From positions 1-24,090 of the forward strand of contig JAHHQS010000046.1 of the NCBI GenBank assembly GCA_020026285.1: a stretch of DNA of 24,090 nucleotides. The letters are read 5' to 3'. This document shows, one piece after another, positions 1-9,186 of the stretch (positions are counted from its first letter, which is position 1; each line of letters opens with the position of its first letter). The notes under the pieces are model-generated. The model was not told the origin of the DNA. It made no database searches and saw only the letters and a program-made list of their open reading frames with translations. The position numbers and the translations under genes are program-made. Source of the DNA: Parabacteroides sp. (GTDB taxonomy: Bacteria; Bacteroidota; Bacteroidia; Bacteroidales; Tannerellaceae).

Positions 1-464
1 GGGGCAAGATACGGCGGTTCGTTGCAATTATATTGCGACATACGTTTTTTCTCAGGAAAGAAGCATTTTTATCGTTAGAACAGTTTTCTGTAATTGGCTG
101 ATAATAAAAAATGCCTGAGCCTATCCGGCCGGACACAAAAAAACGGCAAGGTACTGAACCTATTGCCTAATGTTATTTTTTATAGTATCTTTTTATTATT
201 CTACAATTCGCGATCGTTTTCCCAAACTGTTGTGGATCCTAGATTGAATCATATTCTATATAAAAATGTAATATATATATTGTTATAAGAAAAAATTTTG
301 TGATCGCCCCCAATGATTGGAATCGCAACAGCTTCAATTGTCAGCTGCTTGATATCACCGAATAATAAACAATAGGGAAAAGGCATATACATGTAAACGT
401 TTTTAGGGGGTAATACTACTTTCCTCTAGTTAAGAATGAATACTGAAAGAAATATGCAGTCAGA
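1..464. other. Non-coding stretch upstream of the sigma factor gene
   Basis: No gene is convincing here. All three plus-strand frames are open at the left edge and close at about 78, 110 and 115, so one could be the tail of a gene outside the window, but none has a recognisable motif. A 64-codon frame at 94-288 begins with TTG, has no ribosome site and shows no domain. The only compact symmetry seen is a 10-base palindrome at 124-133. The rest is AT-rich spacer leading into the promoter of the sigma factor gene. Confidence 0.5.
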
Positions 465-495
465 TTGTTACTTTTGCAAAAAAAAACTATTTTTG
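465..495 (+). promoter_or_regulatory. Bacteroides-type promoter of the ECF sigma factor gene
   Basis: TATTTTTG at 488-495 matches the Bacteroides -7 consensus TAnnTTTG. A TTG at 465-467 lies 20 bases upstream, the usual place of the -33 element. A second -7 match, TACTTTTG at 469-476, has no -33 partner. The inferred transcript start near 502 would exclude the TTG at 500 and supports the ATG at 524 as the sigma factor start. Confidence 0.6.
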
Positions 496-523
496 CGAAT
501 TGTTTATCTTAAAAATACATAGA

Positions 524-1111
524 ATGTCAACACATGGTAGCCTTTCAGAAGTGGAACGATTCAATCTTTTGTATAAAAGTTCGTTTAATAAGGTTTGCAA
601 CTTTGCATGCTTTTATGTGCGCAATAAGCAAGCTTCTGAAGACATCACTATGGACGCCTTCCTGCAACTGCTCGAAACCATGAAGGTGGAATCGGTTGAT
701 AACCCCATGGCTCTCCTTATCACCATCGTGAAACATAAATCGTTGGATTATCTCAAAACACAAGTACGACGGGAAGATACCAAAGATGATCTTATACAAT
801 GGAAACAGCGCGAACTAGCTATCCGAATCTCAAACTTGGAAGGCTGTAATCCCAGCTATATTTTCTCACAGGAAATCAAATCTATCGTAATGAAAACCCT
901 CAACCAATTACCGGAACAAACCAAAAAGGTATTCATTATGAACCGCTTTGAAAATAAATCGGGAAAGGAAATTGCCCAAACTCTGGGCATCTCGGTCAAA
1001 GGGGTAGATTATCACATGAACAAGGCCCTTAAAGAACTTCGTGCTGCCCTCAAAGACTACCTCCCTATCTTAACTTGGCTCTGTTTTATGAACCCAATCA
1101 ATAAAGGGTGA
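524..1111 (+). CDS. ECF-type RNA polymerase sigma factor of the polysaccharide utilisation locus
   Basis: This 195-residue protein is a sigma-70 family extracytoplasmic-function (ECF) sigma factor, which directs RNA polymerase to its own set of promoters. Region 2 covers about residues 15-82, with the core helix ASEDITMDAFLQLLE at 37-51. Region 4 covers about 126-175, with LNQLPEQTKKVFIMNRF followed by the DNA-binding helix-turn-helix (KEIAQTLGISVKGVDYHM). The length is normal for the family. The frame also offers a TTG at 500, but the ATG at 524 fits better because the predicted promoter ends at 495. The next gene encodes a FecR-type anti-sigma factor, and a SusC with an STN domain follows, so its likely targets are susC/susD and possibly its own operon. 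Family assignment is secure; the targets are inferred from context. Confidence 0.93.
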   Translation: MSTHGSLSEVERFNLLYKSSFNKVCNFACFYVRNKQASEDITMDAFLQLLETMKVESVDNPMALLITIVKHKSLDYLKTQVRREDTKDDLIQWKQRELAIRISNLEGCNPSYIFSQEIKSIVMKTLNQLPEQTKKVFIMNRFENKSGKEIAQTLGISVKGVDYHMNKALKELRAALKDYLPILTWLCFMNPINKG

Positions 1112-1194
1112 ATTTCTTAATAGAAGTTAATTTTCTGAATCAACACTAGGGAATCCCTTCCTTCAGTCGCCATTATTACAAACGATAAAGAATT

Positions 1195-2151
1195 ATGGAC
1201 GACGAATTATTAATAGCTTATTTTAAAGGAGAGGTTTCGGATGAAGAAACTCAACGAATTACTGAATGGATAGAAGCGAAGATAGAACACCAGCGTTACT
1301 ACCAACAGCTTTGCCGTCTGTTTGAAATGAGTTACTGGATTGAGGACATGCCCGAACAAACAGAAGTTGCCCTCCCCCAAAAAGCTAAAATCCTCCCGTG
1401 GAAACATTATGCCATATCTTTCATGAAGGTAGCGGCTATCTTCGTGCTGGGCTTTGCCCTGCACTTCTTCTTGAACCGGCAGACAACAACAACCCACCAC
1501 GAACTACAACACCAAATCCATGTACCAACTGGACAGCATGTAGAAATAATGCTGGCCGACGGATCCAAGGTATGGCTGAACTCCGGCAGTACCCTGACCT
1601 TCCCCTCGAAATTTAACGGAAAAAAACGCCTGGTAGAACTTGACGGTGAAGGATTCTTCGAAGTAAAATCCGACAAGGAGCATCCCTTTATCGTTTCTAC
1701 TTCTAAATATCAAGTAAAAGCGGTAGGTACTTCCTTTAATGTATACGACTATCAGGATTCTCCTCAATTTGAAGCGGCCCTATTGAACGGTAAAGTGGAA
1801 GTCACTACTAATGCAAAAAAATCATCGGCCGTAATTCTTACCCCCAACCAGCGTGCAGCGCTATGCCAAGGAGTATTGAAGGTCAAACCGATTGAAAATA
1901 CTAACAATTATCTGTGGCGCAAAGGGATACTCTATTTTAACGAACCTCTGTTGGAAGTGTTCGACAAACTGCAAGAATACTATGATGTTGAATTCCAAAT
2001 CAGAAATACTTCTTTAACCAGAAAATCACCCTACTGCACCGGTAAGTTCCGTGCCAAAGATGGACTGGAACACATCATACGAGTGCTGAAAGAAACCAAT
2101 CATTTTGACTATCAAATTGATTACGAAAATAAAAAAATTATCATCTTATAA
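1195..2151 (+). CDS. FecR-family anti-sigma factor
   Basis: This 318-residue inner-membrane protein should hold the upstream sigma factor inactive until the outer-membrane transporter signals. The cytoplasmic N-terminus (about 1-72) carries the sigma-binding region. One membrane helix lies at about 73-92 (ISFMKVAAIFVLGFALHFFL). The periplasmic FecR domain follows at about 106-205, including VPTGQHVEIMLADGSKVWLN and the VKAVGTSFNVYDY strand. A C-terminal DUF4974-like domain spans about 241-318, starting WRKGILYFNEPLLEVFDKLQ. Order and length are typical of Bacteroidetes anti-sigma factors. It lies 83 bases behind the sigma factor gene on the same strand, presumably in one operon. The partner is expected to be the STN domain of the SusC encoded next. 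Confidence 0.93.
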   Translation: MDDELLIAYFKGEVSDEETQRITEWIEAKIEHQRYYQQLCRLFEMSYWIEDMPEQTEVALPQKAKILPWKHYAISFMKVAAIFVLGFALHFFLNRQTTTTHHELQHQIHVPTGQHVEIMLADGSKVWLNSGSTLTFPSKFNGKKRLVELDGEGFFEVKSDKEHPFIVSTSKYQVKAVGTSFNVYDYQDSPQFEAALLNGKVEVTTNAKKSSAVILTPNQRAALCQGVLKVKPIENTNNYLWRKGILYFNEPLLEVFDKLQEYYDVEFQIRNTSLTRKSPYCTGKFRAKDGLEHIIRVLKETNHFDYQIDYENKKIIIL

Positions 2152-2294
2152 ATTGTGTAACTTATAAATTATAAAATGCCTATGTAAAACACCCTATTGT
2201 AGCGTAACGTAAGGCGGTTCCGAAAATAATACCGCCCGTGGCTTGAAGCCATCTGATCTTAAACAAAATACTAATGATTAAATTAAAGTAAATT
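2152..2294 (+). promoter_or_regulatory. susC leader region with two small hairpins
   Basis: The gap between the anti-sigma gene and susC holds an inverted repeat GGCGGT (2213-2218) / ACCGCC (2231-2236) and a near-perfect palindrome TGGCTTGAAGCCA (2239-2251). No TAnnTTTG box was found. GTAAC-containing words occur at about 2156 and 2203, which could belong to an ECF-dependent promoter, but I cannot define one. The place and symmetry suggest the sigma-controlled promoter and a structured 5' leader of susC; this is inference. Confidence 0.35.
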
Positions 2295-5200
2295 ATGGAT
2301 TTTAATTCCTACAAAAAAGTTATTTCAAACTGTAACCATATCGTTAAAGTTGGTATGGTTTCGGCTTATGCTCTTTTTTTAGGCGTAAATACTGCCCTGG
2401 CGAGTGTAACCGAGTACATGGATCAAAAAGTATCCCTTAAGACACAGAATTATACCATTGAATCTGTGATTCAACAAGTTGAGAAACAAACGGATTATTT
2501 GTTTGTATATGACAAGAACGATGTGGACGTAAAACGCACCGTATATGTAAATGGAAGCAATACCGATGTAATAGAGCTGCTGAAAGGCATCTTTGACAAC
2601 ACCGATATTGATTGCAAGGTGCTAGGTAACAATATAACTCTCTCTAAAATTACTAACGTAGCGACTAGAATTGCTCAACAAGACAAGAAAACAGCCAAAG
2701 GTAACGTTATCGATTCTACTGGTGAACCGGTAATCGGTGCTTCAGTAGTAGAGCAAGGTACTACCAACGGCACTGTGACCGACATCAACGGTAACTTTAC
2801 ACTGAATTTGAGTACCCCAAATGCCAAAATTGAAATTTCTTTCATCGGCTACAAAACTCAGGTACTGACTGCCCAATTTGGCAAACAGATGGCTGTAAAG
2901 CTGGTGGACGATATCGAATTGCTGGACGAAGTTGTTGTAGTAGGTTACGGTTCACAGAAGAAAGTTAACATGACCGGTGCTGTTGCTACGATTGACTCTA
3001 AATCATTGGCTTCTAGACCAATATCCAATATATCTCAGGGATTGCAAGGTTTAGCACCGGGTGTAACTGTAACCAATGCCGGCGGTCAGCCAGGTCAGGA
3101 TACCGGTAAAATTCTAATCCGTGGTTTGGGTTCATTCAATGCTTCTTCTCCGATGGTTTTGATTGACGGTGTAGAAGGCGATATGAACGTGGTTGACCCG
3201 AGCGATATCGAAAGCATCTCTGTATTGAAGGATGCTTCTTCAGCTGCCATCTACGGTTCTAAAGCTGCTAACGGTGTAATCTTGATTACTACCAAGCGCG
3301 GACAGAGTGGTAAACCCAAATTGACTTACAGTGCTTTGTTCGGATGGTCAAAACCTGCCGATTTGATGGACCGTACCAACTCTGCTGAATTGGCTGAATT
3401 GACCAATGAAGCTGAATACTGGGATGCCATCTCTCAAGGTGCTTCTCCTGAACAAGCTGAAAAGAGAAAACCCTACACTCAAGAAGACATCCGTAAATAT
3501 GCCGAGGGTTCTGACCCATACGGTCATCCCAACACTGACTGGTACGACTTGTTCTATACCGGCTCTGGTTTCATGAACCGCCATAACATAGGTATGGACG
3601 GTGGTTCTGAATGGGCGAAGTATAGAGCTTCCCTGGGTTATGTAAAACAAGAAGGTATCGTTGAAAACGCTTCTAACAGACAGTTCAATGTTCGTACCAA
3701 CTTAGATCTGAAGCTGACTGAACGCTTGAAATCAAGAATCAATCTGGACTTCGCTAATACATTGATGAAAGAGCCTACTGACCCGATTTCTTGGTCAGAC
3801 GGTGCTGCTTATCAAGTATTCAGACAAGTAAACCGTATCTCTCCGATGGTTCCTTACAAAAATGAAGATGGTACTTATGGTACCATTGCCGATGGTAACC
3901 CCATTGCATTCCAAGACTTGGGTTCTACCGGTGATACAGACAAAGATTACTTGAATGCTTTCGCTGAATTTTCATACGATATCTGGGACGGTTTGAAAAT
4001 TACCGCCAACGGTTCTTACAACGTAGTGAACAAGAGTTACAAGCTGTACAGAAAAGACTTGCAATATAATGCAAACAAATATGACGGTCCAATCCGCCTG
4101 ACTAAGAGCCACACTAAGGAAATCCGCAGACAAGGTGATATCTTGTTGAACTACGACAAGACCTTCGCCCAGAAGCATACCGTAAACACTTTGGCTGGTT
4201 TCCACACAGAACTCTATTCTTATGAATATGATGATGCTTACAGACAAAACTTCCCGTCGTCAGACGTAACTGATATGAATGGTGGTTCAGTAGTAGGTAT
4301 GAGAAACTCTGGTTATACTCGTGAACTAGCAATGAATTCTGTATTCGGCCGCTTGAAATACAACTACATGGACAAATATCTGTTCGAAGCTAACGCGAGA
4401 GGTGACGGTTCTTCCCGTTTTGCAGAAGGCAACCGTTGGGGATGGTTCCCCTCATTCTCAGGTGCTTGGCGCGTAACTAACGAAGATTTTATACAAGGTA
4501 CTGCTTTCAACGAAGTAGTAACCGACATGAAAGTAAGAGGTTCTTGGGGAATGCTCGGTAACCAACAGATTGGTAACGACTACTATCCGTACATCAATAC
4601 ATATGCTACCAACGCGAAATATCCATTCGACAACAAGGTAAGCGGTGGTGCAGTACAAACTGAAAATAAAATCCAGGATATCTCTTGGGAAAAGACTACT
4701 ACTTGGGGTGCAGCTGTAGACATGACTTTATTCAACGAACTGCAGGTCACTTTGGAATACTACAACAGAAAGACAACTGGTATCTTGATGCAGGTAAATG
4801 TACCGAATACTTATGGGTATCCTGGTTACTGGGACAATGTGGGAGCTATGAGAAACCAAGGACTTGAGGTTTCTTTGGCTTGGCATAAAACACTGGGTGG
4901 AGTTCAGCTGAACTTTGGCGGTAACTTTACTTACAACAAGAACGAAATTTTATCACTAGGTAATGTAGACGTTCAGAAAGATGCCCGTACTATTCGCATG
5001 GTAGGTAAGGAATTTAATGCCTTCTATGGTTACAAATCAGACGGTATCTTCCAAAGCAAGGAAGAAATAGCAAATGCTCCGAAATACACAATGATAAGCA
5101 ACGACCGTTTAATTCCTGGTGATATCAAATTGGTCGACATAAACGGAGATGGTGAAATCAACCCTGATGATAAGGTAATCTTGAGCTCAGAAAACCCGAA

Positions 5201-5678
5201 ATATACTTTCGCATTCAATCTGGGTGCCAGGTGGAAAATGTTTGATATCAACTTGTTCTTCCAAGGTGCTGCTGGCGTATCACGCTACTTCACTGATGAA
5301 TTCTACGGTGAATTTAACGGTGACTCTGGTCATCCTTCAAATCACTGGTTAGGCCGCTGGACCCCGGAAAACCCAACCAACAAATGGCCTAGAGCTTCTA
5401 AATTCAGAACATATAACTTGCCGGAAACTACCTGCTCAGACTTCTGGTTGGTAAATACCAACTACTTGCGTCTGAAAGATATCCAAGTTGGTTTCAATGT
5501 TCCTAAAGAATGGCTGCAAGCTGTACGCCTGGGATCTGCTAGAATTTACTATAGCGGTACTAACCTGCTTACATTCAGCAAGACTCCTCAAGGTATCGAC
5601 CCTGAAGCTCCGGCAGGATGGGGTGCATACTATCCGCACGTGAAGACTCACTCTATTGGTATTAATATTACATTATAA
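2295..5678 (+). CDS. susC: SusC/RagA-type TonB-dependent transporter with STN signalling domain
   Basis: This 1127-residue outer-membrane protein imports oligosaccharides with energy from TonB. A signal peptide ends near residue 36 (VNTALA). An STN (secretin/TonB N-terminal) domain covers about 45-117; in this family it contacts the FecR anti-sigma factor. A carboxypeptidase-regulatory-like beta domain follows at about 134-205 (GNVIDSTGEPVIGASV; FIGYKTQVL), then the TonB-box region DEVVVVGYG near 213-221, the plug domain to about 340, and a 22-strand barrel ending in SIGINITL. The STN domain is the extra part seen in SusC proteins controlled by ECF sigma factors, which agrees with the two genes upstream. 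susD begins 10 bases after the stop. The glycan carried cannot be read from this protein alone. The symbol is used in the generic sense. Confidence 0.96.
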   Translation: MDFNSYKKVISNCNHIVKVGMVSAYALFLGVNTALASVTEYMDQKVSLKTQNYTIESVIQQVEKQTDYLFVYDKNDVDVKRTVYVNGSNTDVIELLKGIFDNTDIDCKVLGNNITLSKITNVATRIAQQDKKTAKGNVIDSTGEPVIGASVVEQGTTNGTVTDINGNFTLNLSTPNAKIEISFIGYKTQVLTAQFGKQMAVKLVDDIELLDEVVVVGYGSQKKVNMTGAVATIDSKSLASRPISNISQGLQGLAPGVTVTNAGGQPGQDTGKILIRGLGSFNASSPMVLIDGVEGDMNVVDPSDIESISVLKDASSAAIYGSKAANGVILITTKRGQSGKPKLTYSALFGWSKPADLMDRTNSAELAELTNEAEYWDAISQGASPEQAEKRKPYTQEDIRKYAEGSDPYGHPNTDWYDLFYTGSGFMNRHNIGMDGGSEWAKYRASLGYVKQEGIVENASNRQFNVRTNLDLKLTERLKSRINLDFANTLMKEPTDPISWSDGAAYQVFRQVNRISPMVPYKNEDGTYGTIADGNPIAFQDLGSTGDTDKDYLNAFAEFSYDIWDGLKITANGSYNVVNKSYKLYRKDLQYNANKYDGPIRLTKSHTKEIRRQGDILLNYDKTFAQKHTVNTLAGFHTELYSYEYDDAYRQNFPSSDVTDMNGGSVVGMRNSGYTRELAMNSVFGRLKYNYMDKYLFEANARGDGSSRFAEGNRWGWFPSFSGAWRVTNEDFIQGTAFNEVVTDMKVRGSWGMLGNQQIGNDYYPYINTYATNAKYPFDNKVSGGAVQTENKIQDISWEKTTTWGAAVDMTLFNELQVTLEYYNRKTTGILMQVNVPNTYGYPGYWDNVGAMRNQGLEVSLAWHKTLGGVQLNFGGNFTYNKNEILSLGNVDVQKDARTIRMVGKEFNAFYGYKSDGIFQSKEEIANAPKYTMISNDRLIPGDIKLVDINGDGEINPDDKVILSSENPKYTFAFNLGARWKMFDINLFFQGAAGVSRYFTDEFYGEFNGDSGHPSNHWLGRWTPENPTNKWPRASKFRTYNLPETTCSDFWLVNTNYLRLKDIQVGFNVPKEWLQAVRLGSARIYYSGTNLLTFSKTPQGIDPEAPAGWGAYYPHVKTHSIGINITL

Positions 5679-5688
5679 TTTAACAACT

Positions 5689-7326
5689 ATGAGAAATATA
5701 TATTTGTCACTTATTTCAGGTCTCTTATTCACAGCTTGTTCGCTGGATAGAGTGCCGTACGATGCCTTATCTACCGCTACTTTCCCAAAAACAGAAGCAG
5801 ATGTAGAAATGTTAGCTGTAGGTTGTTATGATGACTATGCTAACCAAGATTATACTATATACAATGACGTGTTCAGTGATAACGGTTATTGTGCCATCAA
5901 TACTAACTGGGCTGTTTTTGCCAATGGTACAGCTACTCATGCCGTTCCAGGCATCAACTGGTATAACTACACCCTAATTACCCGTTGTAACAACTTCTTG
6001 CATCAGGTTACTACCAAAGAAATTCATTTCAATGATCCCAAACGTTTGGAAGTGTTGAAAAACGAAGTTCGCTTTCTACGGGCTTGGCGTTACTACATGA
6101 TGGTAACTGCATATGGTGACATCCCCTTGGTTACAGAAGTGGTTCCTTCTTTGGAAGATGCCAAACTGCCGGCTACTCCAGAAACTGATGTAGTGGAATT
6201 CATCCTTGATGAACTAAATGACATCACCAAAGACGGAGCACTGGACGTAAGTCCAAAACAGAAAGGAAGAATTACACGCGGTGCTGCTTTGGCCTTGAAG
6301 GTAAGATTGTGTCTGTTCTACAAAAAGTATGATGAAGTGATTGACGCTGCCAATGAAATCAATAGCTTGGGTGTGTATAATCTGTACCAAGAAGGTGAAG
6401 TTCCTTACTCTGAATTGTTCAAAGAAGCCAATGAAGACAACTGCGAAATCATTCTGGCTGTAAAGAAAGTAATGAACGACTACAAAAACCAAACCATCAT
6501 TGAATTCTGTAACGTAATCGATGGCGGTTGGTCGGCATTCGTACCCATCCAATCTCTGATTGATGCATATGAAATGAAGGATGGTCTGACAATCGAAGAA
6601 GCTCAGGCTAAAGGTGAGTATAATCCAGAACATCCTTACAAAGATAGAGATCCTCGTTTCTATGCTACAATCCTTTACTCGGGTGCTGATTGGATGGATA
6701 ACAAGGGTAGAAAGAGAATCTATAATACGCTGGACAGAAACATTAACGGTGAACCTAACAAAGATCATCGTCTTGATTCTAGAAATGCTTCTCAAACTAG
6801 CTATTCTATCTGTAAATACATGAAACCACTGACTCAATATTCAGATATAAACAACACTGGTCTGGATATGATTGTATTCCGTTATGCTGAAATCCTACTC
6901 TCAAAGGCTGAAGCTATGATTGAAAAGAATACAGACCTTTCGGGTGCTACTGACTTGATTGACCTGATCAGAGAAAGAGCTGGCATGCCAAAAGTAGACA
7001 GAGCAAAATATAATACACAAGCTAAACTGAGAGAATTGCTCAGAAGAGAGCGCCGTGTAGAATTTGCTTTCGAGGGCTTGAGAAGAGATGATATCATCCG
7101 TTGGGACATTGCCAAGGACGTACTGAATGGTCCAATCTATGCTTCTAACCAAGGTACCGTAGATATGGATACAAGCATTCCCCAAGAGGAGCGTGCTACA
7201 ATTTTCCAAGGTGAAAAGAACCAGGTGGTACTCGAGATCCGTAAATTCAGGAACCGTTACATGCCGATTCCACAAGCTGAATTGGATAAGAACCCGAACT
7301 TGAAACAAACTAACTTCAAAATATAA
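5689..7326 (+). CDS. susD: SusD/RagB-type glycan-binding outer-membrane lipoprotein
   Basis: This 545-residue surface lipoprotein captures the glycan and acts as the lid of the SusC channel. The N-terminus MRNIYLSLISGLLFTAC is a lipoprotein signal peptide with the lipid-bearing cysteine at residue 17. The SusD hallmark NEVRFLRAWRYYMMVTAYGD lies around 124-143, and the C-terminal RagB/SusD domain contains LRELLRRERRVEFAFEGLRR near 447-466 and a YMPIPQAELDKNPNL ending. An upstream TTG at 5656 lies inside susC and would put extra residues in front of the signal peptide, so the ATG at 5689 is preferred. The gene follows susC by 10 bases, the standard paired arrangement. The ligand is unknown, but it should be the glycan cut by the GH30 enzyme encoded next. 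Confidence 0.96.
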   Translation: MRNIYLSLISGLLFTACSLDRVPYDALSTATFPKTEADVEMLAVGCYDDYANQDYTIYNDVFSDNGYCAINTNWAVFANGTATHAVPGINWYNYTLITRCNNFLHQVTTKEIHFNDPKRLEVLKNEVRFLRAWRYYMMVTAYGDIPLVTEVVPSLEDAKLPATPETDVVEFILDELNDITKDGALDVSPKQKGRITRGAALALKVRLCLFYKKYDEVIDAANEINSLGVYNLYQEGEVPYSELFKEANEDNCEIILAVKKVMNDYKNQTIIEFCNVIDGGWSAFVPIQSLIDAYEMKDGLTIEEAQAKGEYNPEHPYKDRDPRFYATILYSGADWMDNKGRKRIYNTLDRNINGEPNKDHRLDSRNASQTSYSICKYMKPLTQYSDINNTGLDMIVFRYAEILLSKAEAMIEKNTDLSGATDLIDLIRERAGMPKVDRAKYNTQAKLRELLRRERRVEFAFEGLRRDDIIRWDIAKDVLNGPIYASNQGTVDMDTSIPQEERATIFQGEKNQVVLEIRKFRNRYMPIPQAELDKNPNLKQTNFKI

Positions 7327-7355
7327 TTTTATTAAGTAGTCCTAATATTTGTTGG

Positions 7356-7403
7356 GTCCCTATGCTATGATGGATGCTTGGTGTCGTCATCGAGTATAGG
7401 GAC
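7356..7403 (+). repeat. Long intercistronic hairpin between susD and the GH30 gene
   Basis: GTCCCTATGCT (7356-7366) pairs with AGTATAGGGAC (7393-7403) through 11 base pairs with one G-U. After a two-base bulge, ATGATG (7367-7372) pairs with CGTCAT (7385-7390) around a 12-base loop. The sequence after it, TTACTTTTTAATT, is only weakly U-rich. It could be an attenuator lowering expression of the glycosidase relative to susC/susD, or an element stabilising the 3' end of the susCD transcript. The structure is seen in the sequence; the role is inferred. Confidence 0.55.
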
Positions 7404-7423
7404 TTACTTTTTAATTGTATACC

Positions 7424-8983
7424 ATGAGAAAAATATCAATTTTAATTGCGGCTTTAACCCTCAGCATAAGCCTGAAACCACTTGCCGCTCAGAATAAAAA
7501 GGTTTTTATCATCGATAAACAGACCGTCTATCAAGAAATAGACAACTTCAGCGCCTCAGACGCTTGGCGCTGCGCCTTCATTGGTAAAAACTGGCCTCAA
7601 GAGAAAAAAGAAAAAATTGCCGACTTACTATTCAAACGTGAATTTGACGAAAAAGGTAACCCCATCGGTATGGCCTTGACTAACTGGCGCGTAAACATCG
7701 GAGCCGGAAGCTACGAAAACCGTGAAGCAAAGGAGGTGGATAACTCCTGGAACCGTACCGAATGTTTCCTCTCACCCGATGGTAAATATGACTTTACCAA
7801 ACAAGCTGGACAACAATGGTTCATGAAAGCGGCCCGTGAACGAGGCATGAACAACTTTCTGTTTTTCACGAACTCAGCTCCCTACTTTATGACTCGTAGC
7901 GCTTCTACAGTTTCTACTGACCAAGATTGCATCAATCTGCAAAATGATAAATTCGATGACTTTGCCCGTTTCTTGGTGAAGAGTGCCCAACATTTCCGTG
8001 AACAAGGCTTTCACGTAAATTACATCAGCCCGAACAATGAGCCAAACGGGCAATGGCATGCCAATTCCTTCCAAGAAGGCAGCTTTGCCACCAAGGCCGA
8101 CCTTTACCGCATGGTAGAAGAATTGGATAAAGCAATCAGCGAAGCTCAAATCGACACAAAAATTCTAATTCCAGAAGTAGGTGACATGAAATATCTATTT
8201 GAAATTGATTCGATAGCCAAAACTCCAGATGATATCATCCACTCTATGTTCTACAAAGACGGACAATACAGCGTGCTGAAGTTCAAAAACCTGTTTAATT
8301 GTGTAGCAGCACACGACTATTGGTCGGCCTACCCCGCTACCTTGCTGGTGGATATACGTAACCGAATTCACAAAGAGCTCTCAGCCAACGGTCACAACAC
8401 CAAATTTTGGGCATCAGAATACTGCATTCTGGAAAAGAATGAAGAAATTACTATGCCAGCCTCTCCGGAACGCAGCATTAGCCTAGGCTTGTATGTAGCC
8501 CGTATCATCCACAATGATCTAACTTTGGCAAATGCTTCGGCTTGGCAATGGTGGACTGCCGTATCACTAGGCGAGGATGTGCCCATTCAGCTATTGCCAC
8601 TTGAAGGTTCAAACGGATTGTCACTACAATATGACGGTGAAATCTCTACCACCAAAATGCTGTGGACTACTGCCAACTACAGTTTCTTTGTGCGTCCGGG
8701 TATGAAACGTATCGCCGTAAAACCTACCTATAAGGTAAGTGACTTGGAAGCCGCTACTTCACTGATGATTTCATCGTATACTGATGGGAAAGAAGTGGTG
8801 ACCGTAGCCATCAACTATTCAAAGGAAAATCAGGTGATTAGCCTAAACTGTGACCATGCCCAAAAAGGAAAAGTTTATCTGACCACCATCGACAAGAATC
8901 TGCGATACATGGGTGAACAACCGCTGAAAAAGTTACAGTTGCCAGCACGTTCGGTAGCTACCATTGTAGTAGAAGACGACTAA
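7424..8983 (+). CDS. Secreted glycoside hydrolase, GH30-type (possible endo-beta-1,6-galactanase)
   Basis: This 519-residue protein resembles GH30 retaining glycosidases, a TIM barrel with an attached beta-sandwich. A signal peptide covers about residues 1-22 (IAALTLSISLKPLAA) with no lipobox cysteine, so the enzyme is probably periplasmic or released. The acid/base glutamate appears to be E206 in ISPNNEPNG, and the nucleophile E332 in KFWASEYCI. The C-terminal 100 or so residues, with VVTVAINYSKE and SVATIVVEDD, fit the beta domain. The SEY context resembles endo-beta-1,6-galactanases more than glucosylceramidases, but the substrate is a guess. The preferred start is the ATG at 7424; an in-frame TTG lies three codons upstream. 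It is the only enzyme gene of the locus, 97 bases behind susD across a strong hairpin, and is followed by a terminator. Confidence 0.82.
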   Translation: MRKISILIAALTLSISLKPLAAQNKKVFIIDKQTVYQEIDNFSASDAWRCAFIGKNWPQEKKEKIADLLFKREFDEKGNPIGMALTNWRVNIGAGSYENREAKEVDNSWNRTECFLSPDGKYDFTKQAGQQWFMKAARERGMNNFLFFTNSAPYFMTRSASTVSTDQDCINLQNDKFDDFARFLVKSAQHFREQGFHVNYISPNNEPNGQWHANSFQEGSFATKADLYRMVEELDKAISEAQIDTKILIPEVGDMKYLFEIDSIAKTPDDIIHSMFYKDGQYSVLKFKNLFNCVAAHDYWSAYPATLLVDIRNRIHKELSANGHNTKFWASEYCILEKNEEITMPASPERSISLGLYVARIIHNDLTLANASAWQWWTAVSLGEDVPIQLLPLEGSNGLSLQYDGEISTTKMLWTTANYSFFVRPGMKRIAVKPTYKVSDLEAATSLMISSYTDGKEVVTVAINYSKENQVISLNCDHAQKGKVYLTTIDKNLRYMGEQPLKKLQLPARSVATIVVEDD

Positions 8984-8989
8984 TTAAAT

Positions 8990-9033
8990 CCGTTGGCGGA
9001 ATTAACTTAGTATATATTTAATTCTACCAACGG
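8990..9033 (+). terminator. Terminator-like hairpin closing the utilisation locus
   Basis: CCGTTGG (8990-8996) pairs with CCAACGG (9027-9033), and after a C-A mismatch and a G-U pair, GAATTAA pairs with TTAATTC (9018-9024). It begins six bases after the glycosidase stop. The tail TATCTTAAATAAAA is not a clean U-run, so termination strength is uncertain, but the place fits the end of the operon. Confidence 0.6.
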
Positions 9034-9186
9034 GTATCTTAAATAAAATAGAATAATAAAAACGAACTCTATTGATCTGTAAATTGGCCATTCCAAGCGG
9101 AGAACTACAGGAAAAGAATAATTCAAAAGATTGGACAAACGATGCATTAAAGAGAAAAATAAAAGATAAATAATTAATTTAATATA

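Noticed and set aside
124..133. Palindrome TCCGGCCGGA
   Set aside because: Ten symmetric bases with no loop, no neighbouring gene start and no repeat elsewhere; probably chance.
94..288. 64-codon open frame starting with TTG before the sigma factor gene
   Set aside because: There is no ribosome site, promoter or recognisable domain, and composition follows the AT-rich spacer.
500..523. Upstream TTG start for the sigma factor
   Set aside because: It lies at or before the predicted transcript start and adds residues with no similarity to the family.
6214..6837. 207-codon minus-strand frame inside susD
   Set aside because: It is the reverse-strand shadow of a clear SusD gene, with hydrophobic, repeat-like composition and no motif.
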